From Actinernus sp. WN-2022 (lineage: Eukaryota; Cnidaria; Anthozoa; Actiniaria; Actinernidae), in NCBI GenBank assembly GCA_030867875.1, contig JAOWCC010001751.1:25412369-25476368 (forward strand): a stretch of 64,000 bases of DNA, written 5' to 3'. Made by a program: the position numbers and the translations under genes. Shown piece after piece: positions 52,700 to 64,000 of the stretch (position 1 is its first letter; every line of letters starts with the position of its first letter). The notes beneath the pieces are model-generated. The model was not told where the DNA came from. It saw only the letters and a program-made list of their open reading frames with translations, and searched no databases.

Positions 52700-55080
52700 G
52701 CCAAAAATTCACGTGTGTCACAATAACTTTACACTTCGTGTTATAATAGATTACACTTCGTGCTATAATAGCTTAGGCTTCACGTCTGTCACAATGACTT
52801 ACGCTTCACGTGTGTCACAAAGACCTACACTGACGTGCTATAATAGCTTAAAATTACAATGCACGTGTGTCACAATGATTTACACTGACGTGCTATAATA
52901 GCTTACAATTACAATTCACGTGTCACAATGACTTGTACTCACGTGCTATAATAGCTTACAATTACAGTTCACGTGTGTCAGAATGACTTAACACTTCACG
53001 TGTCATAGTCACAAAGACTTACACTTCACGTGTGTCACAGTGACTTACACTTCACGTGTGTCAATGACTTACACTTCACGTGTATTACAACAGTTACACT
53101 TCACGTGTATTGCAACACCTTACACTTCACGTGTATTGCAACAGCTTACACTTCACGTGTATTGCAACAGCTTACACTTCACGTGTATTGCAACAGCTTA
53201 CACTTCACGTGTGTCACAGTGACTTACGCTTCACATGTGTCACAGTGACTTACACTTCACGTGTGTTACAGTGACTTACACTTCACATGTGTCAATGACT
53301 TACACTTCACGTGTATTGAAACAGCTTACACTTCACGTGTATTGCAACAGCTTACACTTCACGTGTGTCACAGTGACTTACGCTTCACGTGTGTCACAGT
53401 GACTTACGCTTCACGTGTGTTACAGTGACTTACACTTCACATGTGTCAATGACTTACACTTCACGTGTATTACAACAGTTACACTTCACGTGTATTGCAA
53501 CACCTTACACTTCACGTGTATTGCAACAGCTTACACTTCACGTGTATTGCAACAGCTTACACTTCACGTGTGTCACATTGACTTACGCTTCACGTGTGTC
53601 ACAGTGACTTACACTTCACGTGTGTTACAGTGACTTACACTTCACATGTGTCAATGACTTACACTTCACGTGTATTGAAACAGCTTACACTTCACGTGTA
53701 TTGCAACAGCTTACACTTCACGTGTGTCACAGTGACTTACGCTTCACGTGTGTCACAGTGACTTACACTTCACGTGTGTTACAGTGACTTACACTTCACA
53801 TGTGTCAATGACTTACACTTCACGTGTATTGCAACAGCTTACACTTCACGTGTATTGCAACAGCTTACACTTCACGTGTGTCTAAAGACTTACACTTCAC
53901 GTGTGTCCTAATAGATTTACCAGCGCTATTCGTGTGTCCAACGACACTTACACTTTGTGTCTTCCAATGAGGTTACATTTCATCTAAGTCTACAATAACT
54001 ATGCACTTCACGTGTGTCCACAATGACTTGTCCACAATGATTTTAATTAGGTGTATGTGTATCTATAATAGCTGTACATTTAAGTGTGAACACAAGACTT
54101 AACACTCACACGTATATGTATAATAGCTTTATAACCTTACGTATGTCTATGCAGAATGACTGATACTTACGTCATTATACATGTATTGATAATAGCTGTA
54201 CACAATGTGTCTACAAAGACTTCACCTGTATCGAAAACAGCTTTACACTTAGTGTCTAAGCACTAGGACTTACATGAATGTGCCATGCACAAAGGGGTAT
54301 ATATATAATAGCTTTACAACGTTACGTATGTCTGTCCACAATGACTTAAGTGTCCACAAAGACTTACACATACATACATGTATAATAGCTGTACATAACG
54401 TGTGTCTACAAAGACTTGCCTAAAACAGCTTTACACTTAGATGTGTCTAAGCACTTGGACTTACATGTGTCCACAAATACTTACACTCGCATGGATATAT
54501 AATAGCATAACACCTTATGTGTGTGTCTATGCACAATGATTTACATGTGTCCAAAATTACTTTACGCGTCATTCCGCAATGATTATTACTTACGAGTACA
54601 AGTATCTATAGTAGCTGTACCCGGCTTACGTGTGTCCACAACGATTTACACACCACGTGTAGCTATAATAGCTTACCGTCTGCATGTGTCTGTGCACAGT
54701 GACTATATGTGTGCCACACTGACTTATACTCTGATGAAACTATAATAGCTTTACACCTTACGTGTGTGTCTATACACAATGACTATAATTATACGTGTGT
54801 CTACAATGACTTTACGGCACTCCGCGTGTATCTATAGTAGCTTTACACCTTAGGTGTGTCTGCACAACGACTTAATTGTGTCGATAATGACTTTACATGC
54901 ATCACAATAGCTTACAGTGTACATGTGTCCAATACTTCACGGTTTACAGGTGAAAAATAACTTCACACGTAACTGTATAATATTAAGTTTTACAGTGCTA
55001 GAGTGTCCAATGACTTAAAACTAATGATTCACACTTACGTGTTTTATACTATAATAAGTTTACATCAATAAGATTGTCTA
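52700..55080. repeat. 2.3-kb CACGTG-rich satellite, about 26-bp units
   Basis: The core unit CTTACACTTCACGTGTATTG + CAACAG alternates with CTTACACTTCACGTGTGTCA + CAGTGA. From 53030 to 53900 the variants form a higher-order block of several units that recurs about three times. Toward 54000-55080 the units decay into CACAATGACTT / TATAATAGCTTTACA remnants. The open frames across it are artefacts. Many copies carry the E-box CACGTG. Confidence 0.93.
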
Positions 55081-55470
55081 AATGGAAATAACATAATCTA
55101 ACAACGTGCTCCGCCCGATACGAAAAACCCAGAGATAAAAACCTTCTTTAGGCAAAAAACTCTGGGAAACGTATTCCTCGATCGAATGCAGTAGCACAGG
55201 GTCTCGGGGGTTAAGACCTTAAAATAATTCTCTAGTAAATAATTACAAGTTGAATAAAATTTGCCTTCCGGATGCTGCACGAACGGCGAGATATGAATTG
55301 CTCTCTGGCTGGTTGCTCGTTATATACATGCACCATTGCATGCCGGCCTTTTGTCACCAATGACATGCCAAATATAAACAAAACTACGACACCTTACTAC
55401 AATGATGCTCTTAAGCCGTTATGAATACGCTTTCCGACTTCACTTGTTCCGTCGGAAAGCTTCAATGCAA
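55081..55470. other. Intergenic, nothing recognised
   Basis: No repeat or gene recognised between the satellite and the small foldback. Confidence 0.4.
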
Positions 55471-55476
55471 CTATAT

Positions 55477-55563
55477 ATAGACCAGTTTACGGTTTATGCG
55501 CAGTTGTACAAATCCTCTGTTTCAGTTTGGCGGTGGTGGCGCATGAACCGTAAACTGGTCTAT
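55477..55563. repeat. Short foldback, 25-bp arms
   Basis: ATAGACCAGTTTACGGTTTA plus TGCGC is inverted as GCGCATGAACCGTAAACTGG plus TCTAT. Total 87 bp. Confidence 0.85.
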
Positions 55564-55569
55564 TTGCAT

Positions 55570-56050
55570 CAAAACAAACTCGAACAGCATGTGAAATCTT
55601 ACAGAATGAAATCAAATGACATAATGATTGCCGACGTTTCTTTTTCTCTCAATTTGCTAATTTATTGCTGAAAATGGCAAGGTTCTCGAGCCTGACGTGA
55701 GACTGCCGTCTGGTTTTCACGCCTACATTCGCTTATTTGTAATCACGCGTGATATCACGTAATGTCAGATCACGAAAACAGCCCTCCCACAGTCGTCCTT
55801 AATAGCTGAGCTCGTCCTTAATAGGGAAAAAATTCTATCAAAATCGTGAATGTTATATTTCAGGAGACCTTAAGAAACGCAAAAACAAGTATTCCGATTG
55901 GATAATTACGAAAAGCAGGTGCAGGTGCACTTTCAATGGAGACATGAAGCTGGGTATAACATAATACGATCCATTTGACTGTTTTGAAGAATACACAATT
56001 AAGCCCTTTCAGCCTTCAGGTTTCAGTTCACAGAAGAAGCTCCTTACGGT
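55570..56050. other. Upstream region of the serine protease gene
   Basis: Presumed promoter and 5' UTR of the protease gene starting at 56052. No TATA box could be chosen with confidence and no other gene was seen. Confidence 0.4.
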
Positions 56051-56051
56051 C

Positions 56052-59000
56052 ATGTTGTTCTACGCTTTTCTTCTTCTTGGCGTTTTTCTAAACAGAGGCG
56101 AGGCTAGATTTCGAGGTTACTTCAGTCGAGGTAAGAATGTCTTGTTCTAAACTGAATATATTTGGTTGTTAAATCGACTACCAATTGACACCAAAGGATC
56201 GAAGTAATTCCTAGTAAATAGGTAGACAAAGATTGAAACTACAGGCAAAAAGAAGACGAGTACGGCTTAAAATTTAGAAAACGGTCAATGAAAATTACTT
56301 TTAAGGAATATAAAAAGAAATTTGGACGACCTAGCTTAAAAAAGTTGACTTGAAGCAAACTGAAGTCCAGTAAAATCGAGCAGTTTAACATGGTGTTAAA
56401 TTGGGCCATTCGGTAAAAATATGACTACACTACAGAGTTTTACCGACCGCCAAGATGTTAGCATGGCCATAAACTTTAAGTAAAACGAAGAAAAACAGCC
56501 AGAGAAAAGGATACATTATCATAGACAATGAAGTGTACCCAAGATGATGAGAAATATCAGAAAGAATGAGAATACGCAATCAACACCCCAAAACATCTCA
56601 CTTGGCCTTCAGTATTGAACGCTAACATTTCCTCAGTCAAAACATATAATAACATAACTAATATCTTAATTCTTGTCCGGTAATCCAGAAGTTCTAACAC
56701 GGAGCCAGAGTGATGAGAGAGCCTTTGGAATCAATTTAGGTAAGTCAGTAGAATGTTGTATTTTTACTCGACGTATTCCTCATCATACCAAATTCCCGTT
56801 GCACAAATTGAATGAATCAACCAAAGTCAATACATAAACGTTAACTCACTGAAGCGTGGGCCACTGCCCTTCTTCTGTAAAGTGAACGACTTACACGTTA
56901 GTTCTTGGCCTGCGCCCTTCACAAATGATCCATCGATTATACCCAGAAACATAGCTAAGTATTACGTATAAGGTATGTTCTAAATAGGCCAGTGCCTCTT
57001 CTGTATATACAAACTCCAGTGTCTCGATGAACTCACTCAAACTTCATTCTAAGACGTTTCCAGTAAACCTGTCAGAACCAAACAGCGAGTTGGTATTCCT
57101 ACCGTGTTCTAACACGTCTTGCCCTCTGAACACTTTATACGCAACTATTGACTTAGAAAAGTCTCTAGAGATTAATGGCCAAAAATAAGCCGACGGCCAA
57201 AATGGAACTACGAGTGTGGCGGTAGCCTTGTGGTTGTAGAGATAACGTATTGCTCTTTCTATCAAACTAACTGGTGGTACGACCAGGCAGTTTTCTCCAG
57301 CTATATCTTGTACGAAAAGATCCACCCCCGTGCAACCTGGGTTCCAGTGCCAGGAATAAAACCTGGAGGTTTTCCTATTATAGTAGTTAGCGAAACAGTC
57401 AATAGTATGTCTTCCCCAAATGGATTCTAGATAATCAAAATAGTTACTTGTTATTTGCCAGTCGTCTGTGTCTATTATGCGACTAATATAATCGGCTCTT
57501 TCTAGATCCGTGCGTGGGATCCATTGCATATCTAATTCTATGTTATTACTAACGCATAAATGAAAAATACTTATAGCGATGATATGCAAATCCTTTTTCA
57601 TACTGCCTACTTGTGCGATTTTGCATGCCGCTTGGCTGTCCGTGAACCATTTCACGTACGAAGGCCTGCAATGCGAACTCTATAGCAGCAAGTTCTCTCC
57701 ATGTAGAACTCTTCACGCTTTCGTGTTTCTTCCATTGTTTATGACACACTCGCTCACCGTTCAGGTTTATATGAGCACCGCATCCAGTGGCGCTGGCATC
57801 CGAATATACCGCATAGTTCGAAACAATGGAAGCGCGAGCTATATCCTTATAATTCGCTATAATCAAATTATCTTTCCAGAATTTTATTTCTCGTATGCAG
57901 TATTCGTCTAGGGCGAATTTTGGAATCCCAATCTTGGGCAGCGTTTACAGCCATAGTGCAATGTCTAGTCATTATCCTGGATATATTCCCAATTATTATT
58001 CCCATTGAAATAATTTTCCCGGTGAGTGACGCCAATTCCCTTGCGGATACTAAAGCTAATTTCCCATTATTATTATTATATATTTTTTTTTCAATATACG
58101 TCAGGGTATTGTTCAGACGCTGTTCTGTGATGTGTATTGTTCCCTCTATAGAATTCCAATATATGCCTAACCATACTATAAGCTGAGTAGGCTCCCAAAT
58201 CGACTTATCGTCATTCGCAATAAAGCCAGCCTTACATAGATCTGATCTAATGACATCCGCTACTTTAACACAGTCTTCTTGATTGTGTTCTATTATCAAA
58301 CCGTCATCCTTGCAACCTCCAATATTTTTCAAGCGGTTTCAAATCTTCAAACACTTGTGAATATATACGGTGCGGTTGACAGGCCAATTGTTGTTACTGA
58401 TGTTATTCGGCGGCAATTCGACAAAAGGGAGCGTATACCCGTCACTAATCACATTTCGTATGTAGTCTGGTGCTCCGATAGTAAGCCAAAATTGTACATT
58501 CCTTTTTAGATTGCCTTTAACTTGCGGTATAATAGTATGTTTTTCGTACTCATACTGATTGTTAACTACCTCTATCAGTTCCTGTGTATTCTCACTTGGA
58601 TCCTGAAGCTAAGTCACTGATACCTCCCATTCCGGTCCTAGCATAGAGTGTTCCTCTAGAATAAGGGAAACCGGTGCGGTTTGGGGGCTGTTGAAAACTT
58701 GAGGAATTGGATCTGCAATCCTTGGCCCAGTGTCCCACTCGGAAGCATCTGTAGCAGCGGTTGCTGGGTGAAGCAGAGTCTGAACGGCCTGAAATATATA
58801 TACAGTATCAGGGCTATCAAATACACAATTTATATCAGAGATCTGACCAGGGTGGGTGGGTGGGATCTGTATAGTAATCCCGTATGAATGGAGATGCGTG
58901 AGAGAGAACGAAGCCTTTTCAGTAGTTCTTTAAATATAACGAATATCCAATCACAGGGCGAGATAACTGGCACTCCCTTAAGAAGCATGTGGTATTCGTC

Positions 59001-62000
59001 ACAAGTATCTCATTAAGCTGCTATGAATTCACTTGCATACCAGCGGAAAATACATTTTTTAGGGCTAGATCACTAAACAACACATGCTTCTTCGTTCTCC
59101 CTATATATATGAACTAATGCAAATCCTAACACCTACATTAAAAAATACCCTAACCGTCAACAACGGGTGCTCACTCATTTAGCTCACTGAATTTATGGTG
59201 TTTAGAGCTAGTCACTAATATGAGTATTTAGGGCTGATCACTAAACAACACAATGCAAATCCTAACCCTACATTTAAAAATACCCTAACCGTCAACAATG
59301 GGTGACTAACTAATTTAGGGTGTTTAGAGCTAGTCACTAATTTTGGGTTTTATAAATACATAACCGCTAATCCAAATCCTAACCCTACATTTAAAAATAC
59401 AATATCGCAACTAACAACTCGCAACTTCATGACTAGCAATATACCTGTACCCGAAATAAATCCCTCCCAGGCATACAGTAGTTTAAAAAGACAATACAAA
59501 TTATTTTTACTTGAAAACCAGGCCTAAGTTATAAAATTGTATAAAATTGTAAATATAGAATAATAACTAAGATCGAATGAATATATTTATACCATCTTTA
59601 TTCTTTGCATATATATATTGTCAACGTTTCCATATAACTACTTTCAATATTGTAAATAAATTCTTCTTCCTATTAATATTAATTCCAGCCGCTTACTACT
59701 CAAGCAAACTTGTACAATATATATTTATGTATTTCCTGTGCTCCAAATATCCTCATTTATTTTTCTTTTGATAGGGGTCAACTGGAAAGCCTATGGCTCC
59801 TTTGACCTCTATGCACATTCTTGAAATTCATAACTATTATTTTCTTGTGTAATTATCTTTAAAAAATAGTACAAAATAAAATAAAATTAACTTGAACTTG
59901 GACACTTGACACTAACACGGCGCTAGAGGTGGGATTCCTTTCAACTCGATTATTTGCTTAACAATATCAATATGTCACAATTACAAAAAGAGATTCACAG
60001 ACACTTTAATTCACCGACAACCGGATTCAAACCCTGTCAACTGACTGGCCCATTTCGTACCCAGAGCGCCTTCAGATTAGGTCTGTGGGCTGACTGGCTT
60101 TCCATTTTCTTTAGCAAACTGTGGTCGCACTGAAGTTGCTGCCTCTCGAGTGATTAGTGGCGACGACGCGTCACTGGGCGAATGGCCGTGGCAGGTTGGG
60201 ATCTATATTCAAGGCCAGGGATTCACCTGCGGTGGGTCCCTGGTTGCCCCTGGATGGGTACTAACCGCTGCTCACTGCATTTTAACTGCGGACGCAAGCA
60301 AGTATTACGTAATCCTTGGTGACGTCAATCGCAACAAAACCGAGGGTTCTGAGCAGGCGATTCGCGGTACTATGGTGATTAAACACCCGGATTACTCGAA
60401 CCCAGTGCCCAACACTAATGACGTGGCGCTGTTGAAGTTGTCAGGTTCTGCAAATAAGACGGACTTTGTAAACACGGTTTGTTTGCCACGGTACATGGAA
60501 CACGTGACGCCTGGCAAGGACTGCTTCATAACAGGTAGGTACCACGGTAAGATTCTTAGCTTGTCAGGAGAATAAAACCGACGCAAAAATCTCCTCCTGA
60601 TGCAAAACGTCTGCGCATGCGTGGATCAGTTCCACCCGTGAAATCCATTCTCGACCCAGACCCTTCTCTTAAAAAAATAAGAGAAGGGTCTGGGATCGAG
60701 AATGCCGGGAAATCACGCTCGCGCGCGTCACTCAAAATTTGGACTTCAATGCATTTTCAGAAGAAAAAAAAGCTCAGATTCTTTCGTTTACTTATTATGA
60801 ACCGGTCCCAAATTGAATAGCCTCATTCAGCTTGCCTCTTTGTTGCCCCATTTCAGTCCATCTGCCCCGTGGTACAATGAGCAGGTTGGGACTGAGAAGA
60901 ACAAAAGGAGAAAACTTGAGAGAAAATGGCGAACATCTGGGTTTGACTGTGATCGGGAGAGGTATGTGTACCAATGCTCTGTTGTCAACAACCTCATAAC
61001 TCAGCTCAAAACGTCCTACTATAAGGATATCATTACAAACAACTCGGGTGATCAAAAGGTTTTATTTCGAACTGTGAATAAGCTTCTCCAAAAAGTAGAT
61101 GTCAAGCGCTATCCTCATACTGATTCAGATGGAGCCACGTTGGCTGATTGCTTTGCTGATTTCTTTACTCAGAAGATTGAGAAGTTACACCGTGAGTTAG
61201 ATCTGAAGCAAGCCTCTAGGGTGTCTCCTATTACGAACACGTTAGCTACTGATGATTATAGATGTAATCTCTCCCAACTTTCTAATGTTGATCAGGCTTC
61301 TATACGCGTGTTCGTAGTGAAGATGGCAAAGAAATCGTGTAATTTGGATCCCCTTCCTGCTTCTGTAATGGAACACTGCATTGACCTACTTCTCCCTACT
61401 ATAACAAACATTGTCAACTTGTCGTTTATATCTGGGTGTATGCCGGATTCAATGAAGATAGCAGAACTATTGCCAACTCTTAAGAAGCCTGATGCTGACT
61501 TCAAGCTGTATCAAAACTTCAGGCCGATATCTAATCTAAAGATGGTTTCAAAGGTAGTCGAGAAGGCAGCTGCTGTGCAGCTGATTCATCACGTGTCATC
61601 TAACCATCTTGATGAATGGCTTCAGTCTGCATACAAGCTCTACCACTCAACTGAGACTGCCTTAGTTAGGGTCCAGAACGATATAATGTTAGCCATTGAC
61701 AACAAGAAATCTGTCCTCCTGCTGTTGTTGGACCTCTCAGCGGCTTTTGATACGGTGGACCATTCAATTCTCATATCAAGGCTGTCGAGTCGATTTGGCA
61801 TTACGGGTTGTGCGCTTGCCTGGTTTGAATCATACCTTAGTTCCCGTTCATTCTATGTAAATGTTGATGGAAGTAAGTCAAGTGAACGTAGTTTGTCTTG
61901 TGGTGTGCCCCAGGGTCGGTATTGGGCCCACTGCTCTATTTACTCTATACTGCGCCTGTGGGGGATATCTTGAGGTCTCACAATCTACTCTACCATCTCT

Positions 62001-64000
62001 ATGCAGACGACACTCAATTGTACATTACATTTGATGCAGATTCAGAAATAGATGCATGTGCGGCAAGGTTAAAGGTGGAAAGATGTGTAAGGGACATTGA
62101 TGACTGGATGGTTAACAACCGGCTACGATTGAATGATGACAAGACTGAGCTTATTGTTTTGAGCTCCCGGTTTAAACCACGACCAAGTATTACATCTGTT
62201 GAAGTGGGTGATGATACGATCAGACACCGGTCTACTGTTCGTAACCTGGGCGTTATACTTGATGAGTCCATGTCCCACGGAGATCATGTCAGTAGCATAT
62301 GTAAATCTGGACACTATCACCTTAGGAATATAGGGAAAATTAGGAAATACCTTGATGAAAAATCAACTGAAACTCTTATACATGCGTTCGTTACTGCAAA
62401 ACTAGATTATTGTAATTCACTTCTTCATGGACTCACTAAGCATCAATTAGATAGAATGCAGTCAGTATTAAATACAGCTGCTCGCATCGTTACACTTACA
62501 CGTAAATATGATCACATAACCCCAGTTCTAATTAGATTGCACTGGCTGCCAGTCTCACAGCGCATAATTTTTAAGGTTTTACTATTAGTTTATAAGGCCC
62601 TTAATGGCCTATCGCCACAATATATTACAGAACTACTCAAATATCGCCCTAATGTTCGCACGCTGCGCTCTACTGAACAGAAATTATTAGTCATTCCTAA
62701 GTCACGCACAGTCTCATATGGTGACAGAGCTTTTTCTGTAGTGGGTCCAAAAGTCTGGAATACATTACCGTTATCAATCCGCCTCTCACCAAATGTAGAT
62801 ATTTTTAAAAAGTCACTAAAGACACATCTTTTTAAACTAGCCTATAATTGATGTACAATATTTTAATTTGATTTGATTTTAATTTCTTACGTCATTGTCC
62901 ATAGGGAAAATTTTTAGGTTGATTATTTTTAAAAATATTGTAAATAGGTTATTTCATTTTAGTTTTAATTATTCAATTCTTTATATAATATTCAATGTAA
63001 AGCGCCATGAAAAATTAGTTGATATGGCGCTATATAAGTAAACTTATTATTATTATTATTATCATGTGACAGCTCTCCAGAGGATTTAGTGCTTTGTTTT
63101 TTGTTCTTGAATACGGAAAAACGAAAAAAACAAAAAAAACTGGTAAAGTTGGGTGATCTGGATGGGGCAACAAAGACGCAAGGTGAATTGGTCCATGGGC
63201 TGTTATCGCAGTTCGGCCATCTTGGATAAAACAATAGTTTTGGCCCCGGTAGCCTCGCGCTGGTTGGTTTCAGAACGAGTTTACAGGACGAAAACAAAGG
63301 TTTGTATTCTCCTGGGACTCAACACGGCCGCCGTTCGATAAAAGCCCATTGACGTGATATCTCAACTGATGACACAATAAACTTGGCCTGTGATTTTTCT
63401 CTTTACGCTTGGGTCTTTTCTCAGTGCGATATATCGAGTTTTTGTACCCATTTAGAGCTGCTCCCGTGGTTTGTCAGACCTGTCTGTCAGTTTTATTCTC
63501 CATGTTTTCTAACCGATATCACTGAAGGATGGCGTTAGTACTGCTCACAATGCTATTGTCAGATACAACCATAATAACAGCATTTTAATAAGCCCTCCTT
63601 CCTTGAATAAGCCATTTTAAATTTGACGTAAAAGCCCTGGGAATGAGCCTATGGTTGTGCTACAATACTACACGTTTTCTTAGGTTGGGGAAGAACCTCT
63701 GTCCCAGGCACCACAGCAACCATCTTACAACAAACCGACCTGAAAGTGGTATCGAACCGCGCATGCATAGAACGCCATTTGACCTCCAACAACGTGTTCC
63801 TGGACAACGGTGCATGGCGAGTAACACGCACGATGCTGTGCGCAGGGGATGCTGGGAACTCAGGCAAGAACGGCTGCAATGGAGATAGCGGCGGGCCTTT
63901 TGTGTGCAGGAATACCGCTGGCAAGTGGGTACTACAGGGAGTGGTCAGCTGGGGAGATGTTAACTGCTCCTCCAAACACCACTTCAGTGTATTCGCAAGA
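56052..64000 (+). CDS. Secreted S1A (trypsin-fold) serine protease, 3' end beyond the window
   Basis: Four coding exons with matching phase 1 joins: 56052-56130, 56689-56739, 60115-60534, 63684-64000 (289 codons so far). Exon 1 encodes a signal peptide ([18 protein letters not shown]). Exon 3 holds the propeptide cysteine (NCGRTE), the activation site R|VISG, the catalytic His in LTAAHC, and the catalytic Asp in TNDVALLKL. Exon 4 holds the catalytic Ser in GDSGGP and the SWG strand. The triad is intact. The S1-pocket base (chymotrypsin position 189) appears to be Asn and position 226 Ser, unlike trypsin (Asp189, Gly226), so a trypsin-like Arg/Lys preference is unlikely. The gene continues past base 64000; only about 15-20 catalytic-domain residues should remain. 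Intron 2 holds an antisense DIRS fragment and intron 3 a LINE. Could be digestive or immune; the sequence does not say. Confidence 0.92.
56740..57040. other. Protease intron 2, proximal part
   Basis: Nothing recognised. This is where a tyrosine recombinase of the DIRS element (minus strand, downstream of its RNase H) might be expected, but none is visible. Confidence 0.4.
57044..58790 (-). pseudogene. DIRS-type retrotransposon fragment (zinc knuckle, RT end, RNase H), RT core missing
   Basis: Minus strand. At about 58710-58760 a CCHC knuckle ([14 protein letters not shown]) marks the end of the gag-like part. After a broken stretch to about 58340 the frame resumes at the DD box of the reverse transcriptase (GCKDDGL, 58332-57912), then RNase H with [23 protein letters not shown] and WFTDSQAA, and the C-terminal block typical of DIRS elements ([31 protein letters not shown]). 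Frameshifts lie near 57912 and 57645. The palm segment between the gag end and the DD box is deleted, and no tyrosine recombinase follows. It lies antisense in protease intron 2. Dead copy. Confidence 0.8.
58900..60110. other. Protease intron 2, distal part with diffuse repeats
   Basis: The phrases CAAATCCTAACCCTACATTT, AAAAATACCCTAACCGTCAA and GTGTTTAGAGCTAGTCACTA recur two to three times in 59080-59410. Related DNA in reverse lies near 39040-39080. The rest (59410-60110) is AT-rich and unrecognised. Confidence 0.5.
60610..60715. repeat. Tight hairpin in protease intron 3
   Basis: CATTCTCGACCCAGACCCTT plus CTCTTA is inverted as TAAGAGAAGGGTCTGGGATC plus GAGAATG around AAAAAA, one extra base in one arm. 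Probably a small foldback element. Confidence 0.85.
60813..63060 (+). pseudogene. CR1/L2-like LINE, 5' truncated, one frameshift
   Basis: Sense orientation in protease intron 3. The frame 60813-61970 carries the EN-RT linker ([29 protein letters not shown]) and the first RT blocks ([41 protein letters not shown]). After a frameshift near 61910-61920 it continues to 62851 with [19 protein letters not shown], the catalytic YADDTQLY and the C-terminal region ending [15 protein letters not shown]. The 3' end has GCGCTATATAAGTAAAC followed by TTATTATTATTATT, a typical CR1/L2-like tail. The endonuclease is missing, so it is not autonomous. Only one clear break in RT suggests a fairly young insertion. 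Confidence 0.88.
63061..63683. other. Protease intron 3, after the LINE
   Basis: 63061-63180 contains reverse-orientation words (GACAGCTCTCCAGAGGATTT, GATGGGGCAACAAAGACGCA) of a dispersed repeat. The latter pairs with CTCTTTGTTGCCCCATTTC at about 60836-60860 just before the LINE. The remainder is unrecognised. Confidence 0.4.

Noticed and set aside
53030..53633. Plus-strand frames with TSRVLQQLTLHVYC repeats
   Set aside because: They are translations of the 26-bp satellite; all three frames stay open in places.
55402..55671. 89-codon plus-strand frame
   Set aside because: It spans the 87-bp foldback and has no conserved features.

Overview
This is eukaryotic, intron-rich and AT-rich animal DNA. 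The host genes, the many short foldback transposons, the frequent TACATGTA-type motifs, and the DIRS, CR1/L2-like and Helitron families all suggest a cnidarian, most likely an anthozoan such as a stony coral. The taxon is inferred; no marker sequence proves it. No bacterial operons, CRISPR arrays or rRNA genes were seen.

Three host genes could be assembled exon by exon with consistent splice phases. (1) 163-18175, plus strand: the last 12 coding exons (286 codons) of a voltage-gated calcium channel alpha-2/delta subunit, ending in a hydrophobic GPI-type tail. (2) 35818-48497, minus strand: a complete 7-exon TAF3 gene (824 codons plus stop), with a histone fold at the N-terminus, a lysine-rich low-complexity middle and a C-terminal PHD finger. 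(3) 56052 to the window end, plus strand: a secreted S1A trypsin-fold serine protease in 4 exons, still open at base 64000.

Between and inside these genes the DNA is a dense nest of mobile elements. The main one is a nearly intact Helitron (about 25.6-33.2 kb). It has one long frame encoding a cysteine-protease (deubiquitinase-like) head, five 23-residue STPR repeats, a DUF6570-like region, the Helitron N domain with HUH and paired tyrosines, and a PIF1-like helicase. A single TGA separates the protease head from the rest. A spliced RPA-like single-strand DNA-binding gene follows. Other elements are two nested LINE fragments (6.85-12.7 kb), a CR1/L2-like LINE inside the protease gene, a DIRS-type tyrosine-recombinase retroelement fragment without its RT core, a RecQ-like helicase pseudogene fragment, and more than 20 foldback/MITE elements. 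At least three of these MITEs carry visible TA target duplications.

Tandem repeats are prominent: 14-bp (2.7 kb), 45-bp (4.1-4.75 kb), 100-118-bp (16.5 and 19.2 kb), about 34-bp (23 kb), 17-bp (35.5 kb), a coding SPMK repeat in TAF3 (43.3 kb), and a 2.3-kb CACGTG-rich satellite (52.7-55.1 kb). The most unusual items are the Helitron domain layout with its single stop, a triple tRNA-like cassette (two direct units, one inverted) inserted with a 14-bp target duplication into a LINE, and an inverted duplication next to a TAF3 splice donor.
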